NCBI RefSeq assembly: GCF_000426765.1
Contig: NZ_AUFZ01000017.1
Location: forward strand, 310,001-374,000
Direction: 5' to 3'
Origin: Vibrio litoralis DSM 17657
GTDB taxonomy: Bacteria > Pseudomonadota > Gammaproteobacteria > Enterobacterales > Vibrionaceae
Length of the DNA: 64,000 bases
Part shown: in pieces, positions 57,817 to 64,000 of the stretch
Layout of the letters: the number at the start of each line of letters is the position of its first letter
Position numbering within the stretch: the first letter of the stretch is position 1
Made by a program: the position numbers and the translations under genes
Notes under the pieces: generated by a model
What the model was told of the DNA's origin: nothing
What the model saw: only the letters and a program-made list of their open reading frames with translations
Databases searched by the model: none

Positions 57817-58953
57817 TTACTCCGCTTTTTCTTGATCGTCAGCGTTGTCATATTGCACCGCCATACCATTACGCACACGTTGCAAGCCACTCACAATCAC
57901 ACGGTCATTCTCAGCAAGGCCTGTTGTCACGATGATGCCATCATTGGTTTGCACCCCAAGTTCAATATCACGACGCTCGGCAATATTTCCTTCGGTAACC
58001 ACCATAACAAAATCCCCACCCACATCGGTTTGTACCGCACGACGAGGGATCACAAATGCCGGCTGGGTTTTTACTGTCGAAATCTCAACATTAATATGCT
58101 GACCCGGCAGAAGGGTATAATCAGGGTTTGGAACCGAAGCACGTACTGCAATTGTGCCAGTGGTCATATCAATTCGGTTATCAATAAAATCTAACTGGCC
58201 AGTATGCGGGTGTACCTCATTATTTTCCAATAACACTTTGACCTTCACAGACTGATGACCGGACTGGCCATCACCTTGTAAATTTTCAGCACCAACTTCT
58301 AAGCGATCACGCTCACTTAATTGAAAGCTCGCATGAACCGGATCTAGGCTCACTAACGTGGTTAACACACCGGAGGCCGGTGAAACCAAATCACCAGTAC
58401 TGACTTTACTGTCGGCAATTCGGCCGCTAAATGGCGCAGTAATTTGAGTATAAGAAAGGTTAACTTCTGCCAATTTCAATTGCGCTTTCGCGGCTTCTAA
58501 TTGCGCCGATGCCCCCATTTGCTGGGCTTGGCGATTATCATATTCAGAACGGGAGATACTGCCTTTTGGCAATAAAGTTTTAGCGCGCGCAAACTCGTTA
58601 TTCGCGTGCTTTAATGTTGCTTGAGCTTGAGCAACTGCCGCTTTGGCATTGGCGACTTGAGCTTCATACGAAGCCGGTTCAATGGAATAAAGCAATTGTC
58701 CTTTTTCAACAATTTGCCCTTCTCGGAAATGACGTTCTTTCAGGTAACCTGAAACTTGCGCGGTAATATCGACATCTTCCACCGCCGAAACACGCCCAAC
58801 AAATGCTTTACTAGGTTGATGCTCGATAGTCTCCACTGGCTGTAACACTACTTTAAGTGCAGCAGCACCAGATTGTTGCTGTTCAGCTTTGCCACAACCT
58901 ACCAGAAATAAGCTTATCATTAAGCTCACTGCGATCATCGATTTTTTCATCAT
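57817..58953 (-). CDS. RND efflux periplasmic adaptor (membrane fusion protein)
   Basis: 378-residue adaptor linking the AcrB-like pump to an outer-membrane channel. N-terminal lipobox VGCGKAEQQ, then the lipoyl-like domain halves (FVGRVSAVEDVDITAQVSGYL; GQIVEKGQLLYSIEP), a coiled-coil hairpin (YEAQVANAKAAVAQAQATLK...), and beta-barrel ending NPDYTLLPGQHINVEI. Starts MMKKSM; two adjacent ATG codons at 58953/58950, both plausible. First gene of the two-gene operon. Upstream 530 bp contains repeat-like sequence. Confidence 0.92.
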   Translation of the reverse strand: MMKKSMIAVSLMISLFLVGCGKAEQQQSGAAALKVVLQPVETIEHQPSKAFVGRVSAVEDVDITAQVSGYLKERHFREGQIVEKGQLLYSIEPASYEAQVANAKAAVAQAQATLKHANNEFARAKTLLPKGSISRSEYDNRQAQQMGASAQLEAAKAQLKLAEVNLSYTQITAPFSGRIADSKVSTGDLVSPASGVLTTLVSLDPVHASFQLSERDRLEVGAENLQGDGQSGHQSVKVKVLLENNEVHPHTGQLDFIDNRIDMTTGTIAVRASVPNPDYTLLPGQHINVEISTVKTQPAFVIPRRAVQTDVGGDFVMVVTEGNIAERRDIELGVQTNDGIIVTTGLAENDRVIVSGLQRVRNGMAVQYDNADDQEKAE

Positions 58954-59252
58954 ATTACCTTAAAGAACATTAAAACCACTTGAGTCATACCAAAATCACA
59001 CCAATTAACCTATTGGCGCAGTTGGAATAAGAAGACACATAGTCTATGGATGTAGTTCATTAAGCGTAATCGATAAAATGTAATAAGATGTAATAACCTT
59101 GATTTTTTTGTAGGTAATATAGCAATTCAGCTGTCCCCCGTTATTTCAAGGGCGGCTGAACAGCAAAGCAAATGCGGTAATTCTCTTGTATCGTCATAGC
59201 CTTCTCATCGTAATCTTAAAGATCGACGACCATATTAAAGCCACCGTAGATT

Positions 59253-59412
59253 ATACCAATCAACATAAGTAAATGGTCTAAATTAGCGTAGAAAAAATCT
59301 TGATAACAAGGTATAAAATTTCCGTTATCAGTTGTTCTACATACAAATTCTATAGCGTAGTTAGCGAGTTTTTAACAAGCTAAGGTGATCAGTTACTTAT
59401 TGCGATTGGTAT
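59253..59412. repeat. MITE-like element of a third family (160 bp)
   Basis: Non-coding element bounded by ATACCAATCAACATAAGTAA on the left and TTACTTATTGCGATTGGTAT on the right, which are near-perfect inverse complements. Only this copy is in the window. The surrounding 58954-59483 gap holds no gene. Confidence 0.7.
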
Positions 59413-59425
59413 TAAAGGGGCAAGA

Positions 59426-59458
59426 GAAAAAGGCCTTATCGCATTTGTGTAAGGCCCT
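59426..59458 (-). terminator. Terminator downstream of the YcxB-like gene
   Basis: Read on the minus strand, AGGGCCTTA and TAAGGCCT form the stem with an 11-base loop, followed by TTTTTCTC, 26 bp beyond the YcxB gene stop. Confidence 0.75.
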
Positions 59459-59483
59459 ATTTAGCAGGTGTTGATTGGTTAAT

Positions 59484-59972
59484 TTATTTTGATGCCGCGT
59501 GTTGCTCTACAATGAACGCGATCGCTTCCTCATTTAAGCAAGATTTGCTAATATATTGGCGCTGTTTACCTATATGAAAGATAAAGCCTAAATCGCTTTG
59601 TTCGAGTTGATTGATGTCACTCCAGGCGATGGTACGGTTGTTTGCAGCGCTTTTATAACTCACACCTTTAGAGTCCACTAGAAAGACTACTTTGCTGCTA
59701 GGCCCAGCATTATACGTTTGTCGCCACACCCACCAGGATCTCTTAAAATAAACACTAAGCACTTCAATAATACTCAACGTAATAAAGAACCAACCAAGGT
59801 AACTGTTAGGCAATAGATCCAATTTAACAACAATCACACCAAAAATGAGAAAGAATATTGATTTGAAATAGGCTTTAGGGAATTTAACAGGACGACTAGT
59901 CTGATCATAACACTCTTCAAAAAAGCGCTTATCGAGAGTGTATTCGGTAGTGAAATCAAAATCTTTAGACAT
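59484..59972 (-). CDS. YcxB family membrane protein
   Basis: 162-residue protein with two membrane segments near residues 37-75 (FFLIFGVIVVKLDLL; YLGWFFITLSIIEVLSVYF) and a C-terminal cytoplasmic domain of the YcxB type (VVFLVDSKGVSYKSAANNRTIAWSDINQLEQSDLGFIFHI). Unknown function; widely found. Monocistronic with its own terminator. Confidence 0.8.
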   Translation of the reverse strand: MSKDFDFTTEYTLDKRFFEECYDQTSRPVKFPKAYFKSIFFLIFGVIVVKLDLLPNSYLGWFFITLSIIEVLSVYFKRSWWVWRQTYNAGPSSKVVFLVDSKGVSYKSAANNRTIAWSDINQLEQSDLGFIFHIGKQRQYISKSCLNEEAIAFIVEQHAASK

Positions 59973-60258
59973 ATAGGGTTACTTTAAGGTGTTCTGTGAG
60001 TGAGTATTCCATGCTGCGATCTTGCAACTCGAGTATTATATCGCTTATCGGTGCTTTTCTTTAGCTATTTAACTCATCCTTTTTGTAAACCAATAATACC
60101 GACTATGCTTACTCTCACTGTAGCCACAGGATCTAACGTACTAAGTCATCATTAAACTTGACGTTATCAATAACAAAATTTTTCATGAATATGACTGAAA
60201 AAATCGTGTCTCATGGAAATATTGAACAACCATATCAGACGATAGACTTAACTGAAAA

Positions 60259-60765
60259 ATGACAATGCTTAACTCGATGTTGCTGAGTCAATCACTACAA
60301 AAACAGATGAATATGAAGATAACCATTTATCCAGATCACTTGCAAAGACTGAGTATTATTTTTACCACTCTCGTTCTTATGATATTAGCCGGATGCACCT
60401 CAACTTCGGCAATCGGAGGATCTAAAACCAAGAATTCTGCCAACTCACATGCGCTTATTGGCCAAGCCTCTTGGTATGGTGAAAGGTTCCATGGAAAACT
60501 GACCGCAAGTGGTGAGACGTATAATATGAATGCTTACACTTCGGCTCATAAAACCCTGCCATTTGGGACTATCGTGAGGGTAACAAATACCGCCAATAAC
60601 AAGTCCGTCGATGTAAAAATTAACGATAGAGGCCCCTATGTAAAAGGCCGCGTTATCGATCTTTCTTACCAAGCATTTACCCAAATCGGCAACGTTAAAA
60701 AAGGAACCATACCGGTCAAAATTGAGATTATTGATGATAGTAATACCTTTAGGTATAAGCACTAG
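60259..60765 (+). CDS. RlpA-like lipoprotein (septal ring lytic transglycosylase family)
   Basis: 168-residue protein: hydrophobic lipoprotein signal with LILAGCTSTSA-like lipobox near residue 43-46 and a double-psi beta-barrel domain of RlpA (GQASWYGERFHGKLTASGETYNMNAYTSAHKTLPFGTIVRVTN; ININDRGPY-like KINDRGPYVKGRVIDLSYQAF). RlpA cleaves naked glycans at the division septum in Pseudomonas; the SPOR domain of classic RlpA is missing here. The start codon is uncertain: the first ATG at 60259 gives a long N-terminus before the signal; ATGs at 60307 or 60313 give a more normal lipoprotein. Confidence 0.85.
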   Translation: MTMLNSMLLSQSLQKQMNMKITIYPDHLQRLSIIFTTLVLMILAGCTSTSAIGGSKTKNSANSHALIGQASWYGERFHGKLTASGETYNMNAYTSAHKTLPFGTIVRVTNTANNKSVDVKINDRGPYVKGRVIDLSYQAFTQIGNVKKGTIPVKIEIIDDSNTFRYKH

Positions 60766-61277
60766 TCTCTGTTTAATTGGCGCTATAGTTTTCCTAGGAA
60801 AAAACACATTATTCTCATCAACCCTCCCCCGCCCTCCCTTGGCTGTAAATATTACTACCAAGTATTTTCCGCTGGTAAAGGGAGGGAGTAATTTGTGAAC
60901 GCTTGTTGTTTAGCCGCATATATTGAAGATGCACCTGTCTCAAGTTTTCAAGATTCCGCACTAAATAAGCTGATACTTGATCCGCTTAGGCTCCAATATA
61001 ATGACTACTTTAGTTGCTTACAGCATGCGATTAACCATAGTGAACATGAGAGTAAATACGGCAAAGGTCAGCTCTTCCCCTTGATAGATGATGTCACTTG
61101 GCAACAGAAGTCGACATAAGGGGAAGCGGGGATGGGGTTGGTTACGCCAAACTCCTTTGGGTAGCGGTGTTACAGTCAAATTAGTCTGAAACGAATATGG
61201 ACATAAACGTTTTAGAAATGATGCACTATGGCGTTTCTGTCAGATTAGGAAAAGTATGTCGAGGCCTTAGTCGTTTG
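60766..61277. other. Intergenic region before the second cassette-like cluster
   Basis: About 510 bp without a convincing gene. It contains an inverted CCCTCCC...GGGAGGG pair (about 60826-60890), a non-coding AT/GC mixed stretch with a short shadow frame of 74 codons starting GTG, and the attC-like end at about 61143-61283. Nothing else recognised. Confidence 0.4.
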
Positions 61278-61283
61278 TTAGCC
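61143..61283 (-). other. attC-like site downstream of the PIN-like gene
   Basis: Minus-strand reading: the PIN gene stop lies in GGCTAACAAACGACTAAGG, and about 120 bp on GAGTTTGGCGTAACC appears, whose complement (GGTTACGCCAAACTCCTTTG) resembles the first arm. Stop-in-TAACAA and imperfect long inverted ends support an attC-like element, but the arms are degraded. Confidence 0.45.
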
Positions 61284-62195
61284 ATTCTTTAGCTCGATCT
61301 CTAAAACTTGGATATTAAGACCTAGATACCGATATATCGCGCGAGCTTTTGCACAGAATTTTTTATCCTTGCTTATAATTGCGTCGCAATATATAGCCAT
61401 AGCTGTGTGTACGCCGTCACTTAAAATACCTGGTAACTTTTGAGCATTCGCTAAGCCTCTGTCCGCATTAAAGCCAAGGAAGTTCAACATAGTATGACAA
61501 CCAACGATACCCAAATATAAAGGCCACTTTTCATAACCTTGTTTGTCTACAGGGTCAAAACCGTAAAATTGTTCGGGAGTCATATTTTCATATTTATCTT
61601 TAATCAATGACCAGAGAGACTCCAAAGGATTGTCATCTTCGGCTGTATTACCAGCACGACCTCTGCTTGTACCCAAACCTTGACGTGTATTTTCAAGTTC
61701 GCCAATTTCTTGCATTGAACCAGATACAACATGATTTATATCATTTGCTACTGAGTCGACTTTAGCCTTAACCTCATCGTTGTATAAACCATAAGGCTCC
61801 ATTATATCTCTTATTTGATTTCTCAACCTATCAGGATGATCCAGAATGACATCATGGTTATCACCACCCGCTAGTCGACTAAGGAATTGCAAATGCATAT
61901 TTTCATCTACTGGGTGTTGACCTATTGCCTCAAGCCATTGTTCATAAAAATCTTTAGGGTCACGATAGTCATGAATAAAAGCTTCGCCTGTAATTTTAAA
62001 TGCCTTATCTAACACAAACTCAATTTTTTTAGCTTTAAGTTCACGTAGAACATATAAAAAACGAAGGTCTCCCGACCTTTTAATTTCGTTAAAGGTCTCA
62101 TGTGAATAGATCCATACAGTATTATCTGGTGTATTCAAAGAAAATTGATTTTTGCTCAAAGCATCTAATACATTATGATCGATATATATCTTCAT
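61278..62195 (-). CDS. PIN-like domain protein of unknown role
   Basis: 305-residue protein with PIN-like hallmarks at both ends: an N-terminal strand with an acidic residue MKIYIDHNVLDALS, and a C-terminal DGVHTAMAIYCDAIISKDKKFCAKARAI, the D...A..CDxIISxDxxF arrangement of PIN nucleases. A long middle region (about residues 60-240) is an insertion of unknown type. No antitoxin gene is obvious. It lies in a minus-strand cluster with two other unknown genes bounded by attC-like sites. A possible role is defence or toxin-type RNA cleavage, but this is not shown. Confidence 0.6.
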   Translation of the reverse strand: MKIYIDHNVLDALSKNQFSLNTPDNTVWIYSHETFNEIKRSGDLRFLYVLRELKAKKIEFVLDKAFKITGEAFIHDYRDPKDFYEQWLEAIGQHPVDENMHLQFLSRLAGGDNHDVILDHPDRLRNQIRDIMEPYGLYNDEVKAKVDSVANDINHVVSGSMQEIGELENTRQGLGTSRGRAGNTAEDDNPLESLWSLIKDKYENMTPEQFYGFDPVDKQGYEKWPLYLGIVGCHTMLNFLGFNADRGLANAQKLPGILSDGVHTAMAIYCDAIISKDKKFCAKARAIYRYLGLNIQVLEIELKNG

Positions 62196-62207
62196 ACTTA
62201 CCCTGAA

Positions 62208-62316
62208 TGGCTAAAGCCCCAATCAATTGCGCACTGCACGGCAACTAAAGATTTTTTTTAACTCTAAACCACGACTGTCCAGCTTAACTGCATCAATTTA
62301 ATTGGCTTGTCATGTT
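62208..62316 (-). other. Possible attC-like site between the PIN-like and zinc-ribbon genes
   Basis: Inverse-complementary edges: GGCTAAAGCCCCAATCAATTG on one side and CAATTTAATTGGCTTGTCATG on the other, spanning about 108 bp exactly between the two genes. It lacks a perfect TAACAA edge, so it is a weak candidate. Confidence 0.35.
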
Positions 62317-62739
62317 TTACTTTCCGAAACGTTGCTCACAAGATGGACATTTATATTTTCCCATATTTCTGAGCATTCCTGTTACTTCAGTTAAGAGTGT
62401 GAGTTCATTGCTTGATGAATAACAGTGAGAGCAAAATGGCCCTTCTGGTTTCCCTGATTGCGGAGCAGAAAGATAGTAATATCCATCACGAAAAATAACT
62501 TCGTCTTTTTGATTTAAAGCTTTTTCTAGTTCTTTAATTTTTTCTTTTAGTTCTATGTTTTCGTCCTTTGCTTCAACCAAATGCATTTTAACTTCTGACA
62601 TTGCTTCCAGCAGCTCAGCAATTTTAAAGTTAACAGTTGCATCGTTTATAGCCGTAGTGGAATCTTTTAAACCTTTAGCAATATCCATTGCTACTTTCAT
62701 AGAACTAAGACCTGCTGATATAGCACTTATATCTAACAT
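62317..62739 (-). CDS. Coiled-coil protein with C-terminal zinc ribbon
   Basis: 140-residue protein: an N-terminal helix-rich part (LDISAISAGLSSMKVAMDIAKGLKDSTTAINDATVNFK), a glutamate/lysine coiled coil (EVKMHLVEAKDENIELKEKIKELEKALNQ) and a C-terminal double CxxC zinc ribbon (FCSHCYSSS, YKCPSCEQRF). The start at 62739 has AAGGAG at proper spacing; upstream ATG/ATG combinations at 62745 and 62808 are too close to or upstream of the ribosome site. Family unknown to me; similar proteins occur in integron cassettes and phages. Confidence 0.6.
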   Translation of the reverse strand: MLDISAISAGLSSMKVAMDIAKGLKDSTTAINDATVNFKIAELLEAMSEVKMHLVEAKDENIELKEKIKELEKALNQKDEVIFRDGYYYLSAPQSGKPEGPFCSHCYSSSNELTLLTEVTGMLRNMGKYKCPSCEQRFGK

Positions 62740-62755
62740 TGGCATTCTCCTTCTA

Positions 62756-62850
62756 AACATAACGCAAAGTTCATTTGCCGAACACTGGCGCGATATTTTG
62801 GGAACCAAAATTCGTGACAGTACGAGGTCAATTGGAACACCTTGTTAGCC
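62756..62850 (-). other. attC-like site between the membrane protein and zinc-ribbon genes
   Basis: On the minus strand, the membrane gene stop falls in GGCTAACAAGGTGTTCCAAT and about 85 bp later AACTTTGCGTTATG appears; the two edges are roughly complementary. The centre has TTTTGGTTCCCAAAA, an internal hairpin. This matches the attC pattern of the other cluster. Confidence 0.55.
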
Positions 62851-63708
62851 CATAACTTTCAGGTAGTCGTATTCAATTTCTTTTCTTGTAAGCTGATCTT
62901 TGTCTTTAATTTTGAGATTAAACAGCACAAAATCATCCAAACCATCTATATCTTTAACTTGTCCTTGCTCACCTGGCATACATATTTGAAACAAGACAGG
63001 CACTCCCTCACAATATTTTTCACGAAACGTGGGGAAGTAAGATCCCTCACCAATTTGACATCGCTTACCAATAATAGTTAGAGCAAACATCGGTATATGA
63101 ATATCAGTTAAACTCTTCTCTTTGCGCTTACCCTCAATTTCTTTATGAAATTCTTCAACAGAGCGGTGCTCAAGGTTTGGATAACACAGAAATACGTACT
63201 CTTTTGGATTTAGAACAATTGCACTCAAGCAAACACGCCCCTCTTCATCACGAGAGTTGTTATCAGTCCAGTATTTTAAAGTTTCATGCATTTGACGCCC
63301 ATATTCTTCGTCCGCAACCACAAAGCCGACAATTGGTATTTCTAACCCACCATCTGGAGGGACTGCTACTCCAAATGAAGTGCCTAGTAATCTTGCTGGG
63401 TCGTGTTCATAGGTTAACTGTGGCATCACGAGAAAACTGTTATAGATAAAAACCGTTTTTTCAACAAACGTGATAAGTAGCCAAACACCAACACCGAAGA
63501 GAAAAGCATAAATGGAATTGTCAAACACATAGAGCGCGGCAAGCAAACTGATTGCTGTAAGAACTCTTTTCGTCCACGTAAAAAAAGGTTTAGCTCTTTC
63601 GTGTATGACGATACGAAAAAATCTAGGTGTTTTCTCTAATTGAAAATTTAAACGTAACCTGTTTACTGACGATATGACTTTAAGCTTTATATTTTGCCAA
63701 GAATTCAT
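62845..63708 (-). CDS. Uncharacterised membrane protein in cassette-like cluster
   Basis: 287-residue protein with two adjacent membrane segments near residues 50-90 (VLTAISLLAALYVFDNSIY; AFLFGVGVWLLITFVEKTVFIY) and a large cytoplasmic part with PARLLGTSFGVAVPPDGGLEIPIVGFVV. A strong GGAGGAG ribosome site in front of the ATG at 63708 decides the start; a frame extension to 63765 is unlikely. No family recognised. Stop codon embedded in an attC-like site. Confidence 0.6.
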   Translation of the reverse strand: MNSWQNIKLKVISSVNRLRLNFQLEKTPRFFRIVIHERAKPFFTWTKRVLTAISLLAALYVFDNSIYAFLFGVGVWLLITFVEKTVFIYNSFLVMPQLTYEHDPARLLGTSFGVAVPPDGGLEIPIVGFVVADEEYGRQMHETLKYWTDNNSRDEEGRVCLSAIVLNPKEYVFLCYPNLEHRSVEEFHKEIEGKRKEKSLTDIHIPMFALTIIGKRCQIGEGSYFPTFREKYCEGVPVLFQICMPGEQGQVKDIDGLDDFVLFNLKIKDKDQLTRKEIEYDYLKVMG

Positions 63709-64000
63709 TTCTCCTCCGCATACCATACATCGATTGTGGGCTAACAGTGTCTTTTCAGCAGACATTGTCTATCTAATATTTTCATAAAATACAGACACCA
63801 TAGCAGTAACATACCGTTCTAACTGTCTTTAGCTTCCTTGCACTCACAAGTTGCAGAAGATGTCTGTATAGTCGTGAGTACCTAGCTAGACTCATAATCT
63901 GCCATTAATAAAAGTAGGTCAACAACTGACTTAAGAAAGTGGTCAGGAATTGAATGCTGAATGATTTCGGGGCATAAACAAGCCACACTCACCACATTAG
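63709..64000. other. Right edge of window, upstream of the cassette-like cluster
   Basis: About 290 bp to the window end with no gene seen. It includes AGACAATGTCTGCTGA and AAGACACTGTTAGCCCAC-type segments that might be part of another recombination site ending in GTTAGCC, but the structure is cut by the window edge and cannot be judged. Confidence 0.3.

Noticed and set aside
60895..61119. 74-codon open frame with a GTG start between rlpA-like and PIN-like genes
   Set aside because: No recognisable family or domain, no ribosome site, lies in repeat-like sequence next to CCCTCCC/GGGAGGG inverted repeats; treated as chance reading frame.

Overview
The window is a stretch of Gammaproteobacterial chromosome that looks like a Vibrio (or close Vibrionaceae) chromosome I segment. 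The reasons are the gene families and their order (comEC-msbA-lpxK-kdsB, lolCDE, mfd next to csiV, the lpoB-ycfL-COG3014 set, a VC1899-like DUF1887 protein), AT-rich intergenic regions, several small Vibrio-style inverted-repeat elements, and attC-like sites of the Vibrio superintegron type. The species cannot be fixed from the sequence. No rRNA, tRNA, CRISPR array, prophage, transposase or integrase was found.

Layout. 0-2.2 kb: a basic-amino-acid ABC transporter on the minus strand (hisP, hisJ, partial hisQ) with an ArgR-type box upstream. 2.2-6.7 kb: the anaerobic pyruvate formate-lyase pair pflB/pflA, then yfbU. 7.1-12.0 kb: the stress-related yeaG-yeaH-ycgB set (PrkA-type kinase, VWA-like protein, SpoVR protein), followed by a Tat-exported multicopper oxidase. 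13.8-16.6 kb: a minus-strand patch of small accessory genes (PhzF-like, two GFA-family proteins, YnfA) separated by attC-like sites, i.e. integron gene cassettes without an integrase. 17.0-23.2 kb: an envelope operon (comEC, msbA, lpxK, ycaR, kdsB). 24-27.2 kb: lolCDE lipoprotein export. 27.4-32.4 kb: mfd, csiV and an acetyltransferase. 32.5-39.0 kb: ndh, ycfP, a thiamine-kinase-like protein, lpoB, ycfL, a COG3014 lipoprotein and hinT. 39.4-40.6 kb: a stand-alone CARF plus PD-(D/E)xK protein (DUF1887/Card1 family). 40.7-49.7 kb: udp, a CBS protein, an acetyltransferase-nitrilase fusion, a SetA-type exporter, a dead globin-sensor fragment, a patatin-like protein, an EamA transporter, a thioesterase, and a QmcA/NfeD pair. 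50-53.6 kb: an SDR-cupin-zinc dehydrogenase cluster with a divergent AraC regulator. 53.7-59 kb: an MsrA variant, a YkgJ-like protein and an RND efflux pair. 59.5-60.8 kb: a YcxB-like protein and an RlpA-like lipoprotein. 61.1-64 kb: a second patch of unknown minus-strand genes (PIN-like protein, zinc-ribbon coiled-coil protein, membrane protein), again bounded by attC-like sites.

How the genes fit together. Much of the window is envelope biogenesis: Kdo activation, lipid A phosphorylation and flipping, lipoprotein release, and activation of peptidoglycan synthases. It also carries anaerobic and stress metabolism. The accessory material is small: two integrase-less cassette clusters, three families of MITE-like elements plus one long palindromic element, and one pseudogene. 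The most interesting targets are the stand-alone Card1-like nuclease whose CARF ligand motif looks altered, the two cassette clusters (especially the PIN-like protein), and the uncharacterised SDR-cupin-dehydrogenase module.
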